Source: Halalkaliarchaeum desulfuricum (lineage in GTDB: Archaea > Halobacteriota > Halobacteria > Halobacteriales > Haloferacaceae). From it: a DNA stretch of 64,000 nt. The position numbers and the translations under genes are program-made. The notes under the pieces are model-generated. The model searched no databases. It had not been told where the DNA came from and was given only the letters and a program-made list of their open reading frames with translations. Shown here one piece after another: positions 26,662 through 34,276 of the stretch. The stretch is from NCBI RefSeq assembly GCF_002952775.1, contig NZ_CP025066.1, positions 2,294,001 through 2,358,000 on the forward strand, read 5' to 3'. Position 1 is the stretch's first letter. Each line of letters starts with the position of its first letter.

Positions 26662-27050
26662 TATGCCACCTCCTCCAGCCGCTCTATCGCGTCATGGAGT
26701 TCGACGGCGGTCTCGGCGAGTTCCTGCGCTTGCTGTTCCAGCTCGGCGGCACTGGATTCGAGGTCATCAGCCGTCGTCGCGAGCTGCTCTTCGAGCTCGT
26801 CTACGTCGAGTTCCCCCGTGTGAAGTGCTACGCGGCGCTGATGCTTGCAGCGAACATCACGATGTCGAGCGTCGGGGCACTCGCAAGCCCAATCACGGGT
26901 GTCAACGAGGTACTCTTTGCCGCTCTGGGAGACGACCAAGTACAGGTCGTCAGCTCCCTTCGCTCGTCCGATGTCGGGGAGCACCGAGAACGTCTGTGTG
27001 ATTGCTCGGAGCGTTCGGGGTTCGACATCGGGCTGTATCGACTGACTCAC
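26661..27050 (-). CDS. SWIM zinc-finger-like protein
   Basis: 129 residues from a GTG at 27050. YLVVSQSGKEYLVDTRDW followed by CECPDARHRDVRCKHQRRV is a CxCx(n)CxH SWIM-type zinc finger, and residues 80-128 are a coiled coil (LEEQLATTADDLESSAAEL). SWIM fingers bind DNA or proteins. The GTGA overlap with the upstream gene shows translational coupling. Confidence 0.8.
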   Translation of the reverse strand: MSQSIQPDVEPRTLRAITQTFSVLPDIGRAKGADDLYLVVSQSGKEYLVDTRDWACECPDARHRDVRCKHQRRVALHTGELDVDELEEQLATTADDLESSAAELEQQAQELAETAVELHDAIERLEEVA

Positions 27051-27238
27051 GCCTCTTCACCCCCAGTACAGCGGTAGACTTCTCTCACGTAGACGTGACT
27101 CCGAGCCTTCTCCGCGTGCTCAGTGCAACAAGGGTCCTCCGCATATCCGCGAACTGGCGCGTTGACGACCACAGTATGCGTCGCGGAGCGTTGACAGCCG
27201 AGTTCACGACACGTTAGCTCAGCTTCTGCTTTATGCAT
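27047..27238 (-). CDS. Cys/His-rich small protein, 63 aa
   Basis: MHKAEAELTCRELGCQRSAT followed by DPCCTEHAEKARSHVY and a late cysteine. The C-x4-C...CC-x2-H arrangement suggests a single structural zinc site. It overlaps both neighbours by 8 and 4 bases. No family recognised. Confidence 0.7.
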   Translation of the reverse strand: MHKAEAELTCRELGCQRSATHTVVVNAPVRGYAEDPCCTEHAEKARSHVYVREVYRCTGGEEA

Positions 27239-27746
27239 CGTCGGTCACCCCCGGCCCGTAGCCAACCTCGTACTCATCACCCAGCCGAATGACGAACTCG
27301 CCGGTTGACCGATCTGGATCTACGGACACGGCCTCGATGTCGTCTTCGTTGTGGTACCACTTACACTCGACAGCATCGACGATGTCAATCAGCTCGTCGT
27401 ACACGTCGTCGTATCCGGATTCTTTCAGCCAATCTATCACACTTCGCTGGAAGACAACCTCGGGCTCGCCTTCGTCCAGTAGTGCGATGTAGGCAAGCTC
27501 GAATCGGTACGAGCGCGTGGCCTCACACTCGGCCCCTTCCTCGTAGAACGTCTCGTCGTGTTTCTGCGACGTGTACGAGTCGAGGATCTCGACCCACTCG
27601 CAGTCCTCCGTCCAGATCGCGGCGAGGTCTTCGAGGAACGGGTTGTCGTCACGTTCGGACAAGTGCCATTCGTGTTCGTGACTTGGCCCCCCGAAGTGAC
27701 GGTCGATGTCTGCAGGGGTCGTGCCAGGAGGAAGATTTCCGCTCAT
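27231..27746 (-). CDS. conserved-type haloarchaeal element protein, 171 aa
   Basis: It starts MSGNLPPGTTPADIDRHFGG, a beginning I associate with proteins common on haloarchaeal plasmids and viruses. The central region (WTEDCEWVEILDSYTSQKHD, CEATRSYRFELAYIALL) and acidic C-terminus contain no enzyme motif. ATG at 27746 overlaps the TGA of the preceding gene (ATGA), fixing this start over a longer frame. Confidence 0.72.
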   Translation of the reverse strand: MSGNLPPGTTPADIDRHFGGPSHEHEWHLSERDDNPFLEDLAAIWTEDCEWVEILDSYTSQKHDETFYEEGAECEATRSYRFELAYIALLDEGEPEVVFQRSVIDWLKESGYDDVYDELIDIVDAVECKWYHNEDDIEAVSVDPDRSTGEFVIRLGDEYEVGYGPGVTDDA

Positions 27747-28015
27747 CGCTGTCCCTCCGTCTCGCACGGGATCGTCTCCCAGCGGTGGGGCGGAAGAACC
27801 GCCTCAACTCCGCAGTTCTCGCAAGCGTAGAAGGTGTACCAAGCTGACATCCCGTCTCGTCGCTCCTCGGGCGTCAGCGGCCCTTCCCAGTCCTCGCACT
27901 TCGCCAGGTCGTGGCCGTTGACCTGCGCCGCGTGCCGTTCGAGAATCGTGTCTTTGTCGCCCTGTGCTACCTTCGTTCCCGGTGTCTTTAACCGAGTGTC
28001 GCCACTATCTATCAT
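27743..28015 (-). CDS. first gene of the small-gene operon, CxxC protein
   Basis: 90 residues: MIDSGDTRLKTPGTKVAQGD, CEDWEGPLTPEERRDGMSAW and YTFYACENCGVEAVLPPHRW. A single CENC motif and an upstream cysteine could bind zinc. It is the promoter-proximal gene of the leftward chain ending at 24900. Family not recognised. Confidence 0.7.
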   Translation of the reverse strand: MIDSGDTRLKTPGTKVAQGDKDTILERHAAQVNGHDLAKCEDWEGPLTPEERRDGMSAWYTFYACENCGVEAVLPPHRWETIPCETEGQR

Positions 28016-28199
28016 TGCTTCCTTGCTCCTCAGGGAAGCCTACCGAGTCCGGTGTTCCAGCACCGGGCCTATACTTCGGACTCTGTGCCCGAAGCCGCAG
28101 CTCCTCAGTAGGATTTCCCTTAAGTAATAGTAGGGAATGTATAGGTAAAGTTACAACTTTTCCAGCAGAAACTAACGGTAAACGAGCGTTTCAGGCACT

Positions 28200-28590
28200 C
28201 TTATTGGTCTTTAGAGGGGAGGGGGAGAGCACGCCATGCCAACAAATGCGTGAGATCGAGATACGCTGGCTTGGCGATGTGGACCACAGCGGAAAACGAG
28301 TCACCGGTGCTCTGGCCACCGGTTCTGTTGGCATGGATCGGTCAAGAATCGGGAATGATGCGTTGGCATCGCGCTCTATCGATCTGTCATACATCAATAG
28401 TATGCAGTTTCATCGGTATGGGGAGGGGGGTGGGGTGGTCTAACCTCTCCCGTGGAATAGTTGTCTGTTTGAGACCTCCCCCACCCACCACTCCACACAT
28501 CAACTATCTGTCCTTCGAGTTTCTCCCCCACCCCACCACCCCCCTCCCGGTACCGATAGAACTGCACACTTTCTGAATATGACACTCTTG
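28200..28590. repeat. nested inverted repeats with G-runs, candidate replication origin
   Basis: Two imperfect inverted arms of about 49 bp lie at 28385-28433 and 28536-28584 (about 38 matching positions). Both contain TGCAGTT, ATCGGTA and GGGAGGGGGGTGG, so each can offer four closely spaced G-runs. Inside is a second pair, AATAGTTG near 28456 and CAACTAT at 28501-28507. Further left, CATGCCAACA (28235-28244) pairs with TGTTGGCATG (28326-28335), and CACCGGT/ACCGGTT repeats lie between. No gene of natural composition is present from 28016 to 28627. The position beside the helicase-like gene suggests an origin. Confidence 0.6.
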
Positions 28591-28627
28591 GTTCTTTACG
28601 TTGGGCCTCGAAAAAGGAGTAGAGCGG

Positions 28628-30232
28628 CTACTCGAACGGCCAAGTCAGCGGACCGGGGTTCTTTTCTTCGGTGTCCTTGCTGAACAGCCACATCAGCTCC
28701 TCATCGGCCAGCCGCACTACGTCGGCCTTCCCGCCACGGCCCTCGTGACCTTCCTCCTCGAAGTGGGCGAGACCGAGCTGGTCGACCTCCTGCATCCGTC
28801 GTTTCGCCGTGTTCTTCGAGCCCAGGTCGAGGGCGGTCTTCACCTGCTTGGTGGTGAACGTAGTGCCGTTCTCGGGGTTACACAGGAGTTTCACCATCCC
28901 CCGCCGCTTCTCGGGCATCGTCGCGAACGCAATCCGGGCACACACCTGAAGATCCTCTGTAGCTACCTGGGTGCGACCGTCCATCGCTGCTCTCGCCCGA
29001 GCGGTGAACCGGAGCATCTGGATCACACGCTTTCGGTCCTCGATCTGTACCTCTCCCTCCAGATCGCCGGCATCGTTCTCCTTCGCGTACGAGACACCGC
29101 GGCCACGGGCGATGATCTCGGCGAGTTTGATGATCGCTTTCGAAACCATCGTGCCCTTCTGCTCGTTCTCCATCTCGATGTGGCCGTCGTGTTCGTGGTA
29201 GAGCGTACGGAGCCAGTTGGCGATCTTCTCGCGTACGATCTCTTTCTTTTCATGGTACGGGATACCGCCGTTTCCGAAGATCTGGTCTTCGAGCTCGTCG
29301 TCGTTCTCAGTGTTCGGCATCCCGTGCATAAGCACCCGAGCCCCAGCGTTCCCCATCTCGGACCACGCGCGCGGAGTCGGCGGTGTCGTCGCTCCCATCA
29401 GACCGAACTGATACTCCCCCGGCTCTCCGTCGTAGCCGTGTGAACCCTGTGCCCCTGTGGACTTCACGTACCCACTCCCGTCAGCCACGCCAGACAGCGT
29501 CCGCATATAGCGTTCGATGTCATCACCGCTGAACCACGTACCCATCTCGGGAACCCAGAGCACCTGGTCGGTGATCTTCGGGAGCAGGTCCATCTCGCCG
29601 AGTTCGTCGTCATCTTGGTTTGTGTTGTGGCTGACGAACGCAGCGGGAGTCACCTCGTGGGTGGTGAAGATCCGGTCCCATCCTTTGAACAGCTCCAGGG
29701 CGGTTGTTTTCCCAGAGCTGGCGTTCCCGACGACGATCACCATCGGACAGTCGGTGAAGTCGTCGAACATGAGCTGGATTGGAACGGTCGCCAGGGCCTC
29801 ACAGACTTTCAGCGTGTCTTCGTCGAAGTATTTGAGGATGGCCTCCTCGACTTCAGACCAGTCGGCCTTCTGGTCAGGCTCTTCTACCTCTGGGAGTTCG
29901 TATTTGCTTTCGGGCGCGGCCTCGTCCGGCTCTTCTGCGTTATACTTGCTCCAGTCGATTTCGTGACTGGATTCGACAGTCCGTTTCCACTCTGCGCTGT
30001 CGGGGACATCAGGCTCGTCATCTCCCCGGAACGCGTCGTAGAGCTGGTAGAACTCACCTCGGGTGTCGTTGACTTGATAGAGGTACCGCGCTCCATCAAG
30101 CACACTGGGGTAGTAGGCGAACGCCGGATTGTCTATCGCGGCTTGGAGCACCCCCTTGTAACTGAGAATACCGTTTTCGTTCTGATCGTAGGTATCGAGA
30201 TCGATTCCGTCGGCACTATCTGTCGCCTCCAT
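28628..30232 (-). CDS. AAA+ replicative helicase-like protein with C-terminal winged helix
   Basis: 534 residues. The P-loop MVIVVGNASSGKTTALELF lies near residue 170, the Walker B-like VLWVPEMGTWF near 228, and a sensor-like GLMGATTPPTPRAW near 290. The arginine-rich TARARAAMDGRTQVA and a C-terminal winged helix (TTKQVKTALDLGSKNTAKRR) follow. The layout recalls MCM/D5-type or DUF3987-type mobile-element helicases. I infer that it unwinds the element's own origin, because the inverted-repeat region lies just downstream. It is the third gene of a unit with 30552 and 30235 (2-base gaps). No primase motif is visible. Confidence 0.75.
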   Translation of the reverse strand: MEATDSADGIDLDTYDQNENGILSYKGVLQAAIDNPAFAYYPSVLDGARYLYQVNDTRGEFYQLYDAFRGDDEPDVPDSAEWKRTVESSHEIDWSKYNAEEPDEAAPESKYELPEVEEPDQKADWSEVEEAILKYFDEDTLKVCEALATVPIQLMFDDFTDCPMVIVVGNASSGKTTALELFKGWDRIFTTHEVTPAAFVSHNTNQDDDELGEMDLLPKITDQVLWVPEMGTWFSGDDIERYMRTLSGVADGSGYVKSTGAQGSHGYDGEPGEYQFGLMGATTPPTPRAWSEMGNAGARVLMHGMPNTENDDELEDQIFGNGGIPYHEKKEIVREKIANWLRTLYHEHDGHIEMENEQKGTMVSKAIIKLAEIIARGRGVSYAKENDAGDLEGEVQIEDRKRVIQMLRFTARARAAMDGRTQVATEDLQVCARIAFATMPEKRRGMVKLLCNPENGTTFTTKQVKTALDLGSKNTAKRRMQEVDQLGLAHFEEEGHEGRGGKADVVRLADEELMWLFSKDTEEKNPGPLTWPFE

Positions 30233-30234
30233 CG

Positions 30235-30549
30235 TTACGTATCGTCCAGCATCTCGGGATCATACCTTGTTTCAGCGATCCCGTGTTCTGCGTTTTTTCG
30301 CGCGCGTTCTCGGTATTCATCCATCCGGATCGAGATGTGGTGATTCCAGTGTTCTTCTACGTCATCACTCCCGACATCGATCCCGAAGTTGTCTTTGAGC
30401 TCGCATCTCATTGCGTCGAAATCAGGATTTCGTCTCCCCTCGGGCCAGTAGTCCTTCTTCAGCCTTAGGTCGATGAATCCGGGGACGAACTCGTCACAGC
30501 TACAGATGGGACAGTCCTGATTATTTTTTCTGTAATGAAGACCACACAT
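30235..30549 (-). CDS. zinc-knuckle small protein, 104 aa
   Basis: MCGLHYRKNNQDCPICSCDE contains C-x2-H-x7-C-x2-C-x-C, a likely zinc site. The middle DYWPEGRRNPDFDAMRCELK and helical C-terminus (HISIRMDEYRERARKNAEHG) are otherwise featureless. It lies 2 bases from both neighbours, so it is probably an accessory factor of the replication unit. Family not recognised. Confidence 0.68.
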   Translation of the reverse strand: MCGLHYRKNNQDCPICSCDEFVPGFIDLRLKKDYWPEGRRNPDFDAMRCELKDNFGIDVGSDDVEEHWNHHISIRMDEYRERARKNAEHGIAETRYDPEMLDDT

Positions 30550-30551
30550 TG

Positions 30552-30743
30552 CTATTCAGCCCCTTTGCCGCAGCGATTTCCCAGGACATCTATCCTGCGA
30601 TTTGCTAACCTGTTGAATAGCCGGTATGTAGTCTCATTGACGAAATCTCGATCTCCCTGTGTTAATACCTGTTCGTACTCATCCGCATGGCGGTAGACTA
30701 TACTATTCGGGCCGTCGGCGTACTTCTGATTTGATTGATTCAT
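30552..30743 (-). CDS. small helical protein, 63 aa
   Basis: MNQSNQKYADGPNSIVYRHA then VLTQGDRDFVNETTYRLFNR and LANRRIDVLGNRCGKGAE. A basic helix (FVNETTYRLFNRLANRRIDV) could contact DNA. ATG at 30743 is chosen because upstream codons read through AT-rich leader; ATG at 30752 is possible. First gene of the helicase unit. Confidence 0.6.
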   Translation of the reverse strand: MNQSNQKYADGPNSIVYRHADEYEQVLTQGDRDFVNETTYRLFNRLANRRIDVLGNRCGKGAE

Positions 30744-30941
30744 CTTTATCATTTCTTGACCGTTTAGAGGGACGGTTTTACCCTTGGAAGCCCTGACAAA
30801 CCAAAAGTTAAGCCAACTGCGCCCGAATATTACGGTGCGGAGCAACCTTGGCTGTCAAGGGCTTCCAAATCGATCCACATCCGACGTGCCCCTCCCACAG
30901 AACGCGTCGGGTGTTTTTCTATCACCAGTTATCGACACAGA

Positions 30942-31103
30942 TCACCGTTGTGGTGAGCCGCTATCTTCGTCAGCTTGGTTCAGTAGATTCGAGACTGCGT
31001 CGTTGTATGTCTCGACTCGGTTAGACTGAGCGACGATATTTCGGAGTCGCGCTCTGGTCTCGGGCTTAACCGAAACCATAACCCAATCATTCCTTGTCGA
31101 CAT
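30942..31103 (-). CDS. ribbon-helix-helix-like protein, 53 aa
   Basis: The open frame reads MSTRNDWVMVSVKPETRARL, RNIVAQSNRVETYNDAVSNL, then LNQADEDSGSPQR and TGA. The V-x-V-x-VKPETRARL strand-helix followed by ETYNDAVSNLL is the ribbon-helix-helix pattern of CopG/Arc-type repressors and antitoxins. No toxin gene is adjacent; the AT-rich region upstream could be its target. It may regulate the replication unit to its left. Confidence 0.72.
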   Translation of the reverse strand: MSTRNDWVMVSVKPETRARLRNIVAQSNRVETYNDAVSNLLNQADEDSGSPQR

Positions 31104-31620
31104 CTGGTGTGTCTAATACTACCACCTCCATCATTATAACAGTAACGAATCTGGTACTTTATAAGAATATCAACGTTCGTGATTTGTTTCAAAATAATCT
31201 ATAATCTGATATAATTAACATATGATATCTGGTATACGTGTATTCTCATTGAATAGAAGAGAAGAAATCACCCGATTACGGTACAACAGATATATTTAGG
31301 ATTAGAGACATTATAATGCCATTTACGACATTCGCGTTTGGGATACAGCTCATATTTCGGCCATCGTGGTAGACAGATTGCTAAATGAAAATAAACCGAA
31401 AAATACGGCAATAGATAGCCGGTGTCAACTCCCCGATGCAGATGTCCGATATATCGATTCTTCTTCACGATGACGAGAGGACCCTGCCAACAGCGGCTTT
31501 TTGTACGACTGCGGCCGCTAAGCCTACCGTCGAGTAGTGAGAACAGCCCCCAATGAAATGTAGTCCGAGAGGGAGCTTGGGCGTCGAATACAGCTTGTAG
31601 GGGCGGCCGACGGTGGGGGC
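31104..31620. other. AT-rich intergenic region
   Basis: About 500 bases with GC far below the rest of the window, notably 31110-31240 and 31285-31420 (runs such as ATATAATTAACATATGATAT). A 66-codon minus-strand frame at 31268-31468 is rich in Tyr, Lys and Cys and is unlike a halophilic protein. The region may serve as promoter for the RHH gene, as an unwinding element, or be a recent insertion scar. I see no gene. Confidence 0.5.
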
Positions 31621-33222
31621 TTAGACATCGAGCCCGTGGACGTGGCGGTATTGTCTCACGGTCGCGTTGATACCCTCGTCCCGGATCTCCTCGACCAACT
31701 CCAAGTAGGCGGGTTCGTGACTGTCCATCCGATCGCGTAGGTTCCGACAGAACTGTTCTCCGTGGTCAGGATGGCCCTCGCTCGACTCGTTGTGTGCGGC
31801 CTCGTGGGCGATTACACGCCAGAGCTGGAATACCCAGCCCTCCCAGTAGGACTTGCTCCACGCACTGTCTGTGAGCCAGATAGCGTCCTCTCCGTCTGTC
31901 CAAGCCCGGCACTGGTCGTCCACCCCGTAGCGTATCTCTCTATTCAGCCCCATCTTGTGCGCAAGCACGCGGGCGATCGCCATCTTCTGTGTCGACACCT
32001 TCTCCTGACCCTCGTCATCATCCAGTTGCTCGTAGCCCCTGAACACGCCGAGAGCGCGGGCTGTTGCCTTCTCGTCCTTGCTGTCCGGGAGTTCGATCTC
32101 CTCGGAACGGTCGGCGGCCTGTCGTATTTCTCGGCCCGCCGGGTCGTCTTTGAGGATGACTGTCTCGCCGCGAGTAGCGAGCTTGCCCGCCCATGGGCTG
32201 TCCGTCGTCGACCAGATCATCTCGTCGCTGTCGCGGACGGTCGCGTAGCTGACGTACTCACCATCACCGTCCTTCAGCACAGGCGCGCCCTCAAACTCGC
32301 TGTAGCCCTTGCCGATTAGTCGCGCCACCCCCGCTCGGCCTGCATCAGTCAGCTGTTCGGGATCGTATTCACGGAACACCGCGGCCCGTGCGTCGTCGAG
32401 AGTGTCACGGACCGTCTCCCAGGTGTCACAACCGGAACGGATCTCGTTGCGGGCGGTGTTGAGGTCGAGGTTCTGCTTCGTGATGACGTAGCCTTTGACG
32501 CCGTGGCCTCGGTTCGAGGTGACCTTCAGTCCCGCACTATAGACCTTGATCCAGTCGCTGATCCCCTTCTCACGGAGCGCGACGTAGGCCAGATCATCCT
32601 CGTGCACGTAGTCAACGCCGTACATCTCGTCCTCGGGAACCCGGTCACTCACGCGTTCCCCGTTGACAATGACCTCAACGTCGTGAACCAGCTCCATGAA
32701 CTGGAACCGTTCCGCGAGGTCGTCGACGTAGTCGTCCCACGTCGTTGAATCGGGATCGGGGACTTCATCGTCGTAGTGGTCGATCTCGACACGGAAGCCA
32801 TCGACGGCGTCGTCGACGTCGTAGAGGCGATACTCGCGGAACCACTCGTTGGCGTCGAACTCGACGACAGTCGTCCCGCTCTGGGCCGTGACGCGTCCTT
32901 TGGCGAGGGCTTGTCCGAACCCGATGCCGAACATCCCGATCGCCTCCGGGTCGTCCCGCTTCGTCGACTTGCCGAGCTGGGTCAGGAACTTGCGGATTCG
33001 CGCTTCGGTGAGATCCATCCCCTCGCCGTCGTCCTCGACCATGGTGCGCTCCGGCGTGATTGACACAGTGACCTCCTCCGATCCGGGGGCGTCTATGCCG
33101 TTCTGGATGAGTTCACGAACGCCGTCGACGAGGGACTCGGCTTGGCTGAAGATGAGCTCTTCGAGGATACGTTCTTGGTCGACTCCAAGCTGGCCTGTCT
33201 CGATGTCGTCACTGGTGGCCAT
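31621..33222 (-). CDS. GHKL-ATPase fused to HExxH metallopeptidase-like domain
   Basis: 533 residues. The N-terminal part is an HSP90/MORC-type GHKL ATPase: VRELIQNGIDAPGSEEV (N box, about 34-50), VEDDGEGMDLTEAR (G1 box) and AIGMFGIGFGQALAKG (G2 box). A transducer-like segment with KQNLDLNTARNEIRSG follows to about residue 290. The C-terminal domain has VFQLWRVIAHEAAHNESSEG near residue 470, an HExxH zinc site with a downstream HPDHGEQF. It is followed (in translation order preceded) by the partner at 33229 with a 6-base gap. Such ATPases occur in DNA repair, chaperones and anti-phage contexts; the ATPase-peptidase combination suggests switch-controlled proteolysis, which is an inference. Confidence 0.85.
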   Translation of the reverse strand: MATSDDIETGQLGVDQERILEELIFSQAESLVDGVRELIQNGIDAPGSEEVTVSITPERTMVEDDGEGMDLTEARIRKFLTQLGKSTKRDDPEAIGMFGIGFGQALAKGRVTAQSGTTVVEFDANEWFREYRLYDVDDAVDGFRVEIDHYDDEVPDPDSTTWDDYVDDLAERFQFMELVHDVEVIVNGERVSDRVPEDEMYGVDYVHEDDLAYVALREKGISDWIKVYSAGLKVTSNRGHGVKGYVITKQNLDLNTARNEIRSGCDTWETVRDTLDDARAAVFREYDPEQLTDAGRAGVARLIGKGYSEFEGAPVLKDGDGEYVSYATVRDSDEMIWSTTDSPWAGKLATRGETVILKDDPAGREIRQAADRSEEIELPDSKDEKATARALGVFRGYEQLDDDEGQEKVSTQKMAIARVLAHKMGLNREIRYGVDDQCRAWTDGEDAIWLTDSAWSKSYWEGWVFQLWRVIAHEAAHNESSEGHPDHGEQFCRNLRDRMDSHEPAYLELVEEIRDEGINATVRQYRHVHGLDV

Positions 33223-33228
33223 CGGTAG

Positions 33229-34062
33229 TCACGCCTCCTCGTCGAAGTCTCCGAGGTCTTCATTCGGGTTGACGATGTCCTCAGCCCAGCGGTTCTCGGG
33301 ATCAACCGGTTTGAGGGCGTGCTTGATCTCCTCCTCGCTAAACTCCCGCTTGGAATCAATCTCCAGGCGTCGACGTTGCCATTTGCGGGATAGTTCTGGT
33401 TCTCCGGGTTCTGTTACCCGGCTTGCCCTGACGAAGAAGTGATGCCAGTCACGCCCCCGATTCTGGCCGGAATACGTGTGTTTGTCGAGAGCAACATCGT
33501 ATTTCCCACCCAGCTCCAACTCGTCCTCTGTCACCGGGAAGTCGGCTTCAGGTTCTCGGCCCTCCTCGAAGGCCGCTTCACGCTCCTCACTAACCTTCGA
33601 GAACCAATCGTTGGCGTGAGTGCTTTCGCGACTTGCTCGGGCTCGTGCCGCTGTCAGGGCCGCGTGAATGGCGGTGATCCGCCCCTCCCACGACTCTGGA
33701 TCCCAGCGTTCCGTCGCCAGGCGGTGGTAGTAGTCGATTAGGAGGGCCTCTTCCGAGTTAGCTCGAAGGTCCTCCACGATGAACAGTATCGTTCGTTCCC
33801 AGAACTTCATTGCGTGCCCGGAGCGGACGAGTTCCCAGGCGCAATACGCCGCAACCTCTTCGTCACTTCTTCTAACAGATTTCTGATATAACGAGACCAG
33901 TTCAAATCTATTCGCTCCCGACTTACACTCGTACCACGGCATCTCCTCGCCCTTCTCGTTGAGCACTGTCTCGTCGTCCTCGTCATCCCCGTCGTCCACC
34001 GGGTTTCCGTGGATGTCTATTTGTTGACGGTCCTGTCGCTCTTCGTCGTTCTCCTTAGCCAT
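33229..34062 (-). CDS. RarA/MgsA C-terminal-like helical protein
   Basis: 277 residues. After an acidic N-terminus, residues 45-150 (ELVSLYQKSVRRSDEEVAAY, ELVRSGHAMKFWERTILFIV, EDLRANSEEALLIDYYHRLA) strongly recall the helical tail of RarA/MgsA clamp-loader-like ATPases, in which 'KSIRRSDPDAALYW...' helices follow the AAA+ core. No ATPase motif is present, so it is the tail alone. The C-terminus has KYDVALDKHTYSGQNRGRDW and an acidic end. It sits 6 bases before the GHKL-zincin gene and should be co-expressed with it. The ATG at 34062 follows an AT-rich promoter region. Confidence 0.68.
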   Translation of the reverse strand: MAKENDEERQDRQQIDIHGNPVDDGDDEDDETVLNEKGEEMPWYECKSGANRFELVSLYQKSVRRSDEEVAAYCAWELVRSGHAMKFWERTILFIVEDLRANSEEALLIDYYHRLATERWDPESWEGRITAIHAALTAARARASRESTHANDWFSKVSEEREAAFEEGREPEADFPVTEDELELGGKYDVALDKHTYSGQNRGRDWHHFFVRASRVTEPGEPELSRKWQRRRLEIDSKREFSEEEIKHALKPVDPENRWAEDIVNPNEDLGDFDEEA

Positions 34063-34276
34063 AGGGTATTACCCATATGTATATTGTATTTGAATGATTA
34101 TAAAGACAACTTTTTGATATTTCTGGAAATTTCGTTTGCTACGATACGGGGACAGGGAATGGATTACAATCCAGCTCGCTCATATCAACAGCCATATAGG
34201 TACGAGCTTCCAAAGTAGATCCACAGCCTACCGTATCTGCGACACTTTGATTTCCTGTGTCGCACCACTACACTGT

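Noticed and set aside
28385-28584. Insertion sequence with terminal inverted repeats
   Set aside because: No transposase frame lies inside and no clear target duplication flanks it; an origin-like or MITE-like reading is kept instead.
31268-31468. 66-codon Lys/Tyr/Cys-rich frame in the AT-rich block
   Set aside because: It has non-acidic composition and no motif, and chance open frames are expected in AT-rich DNA.
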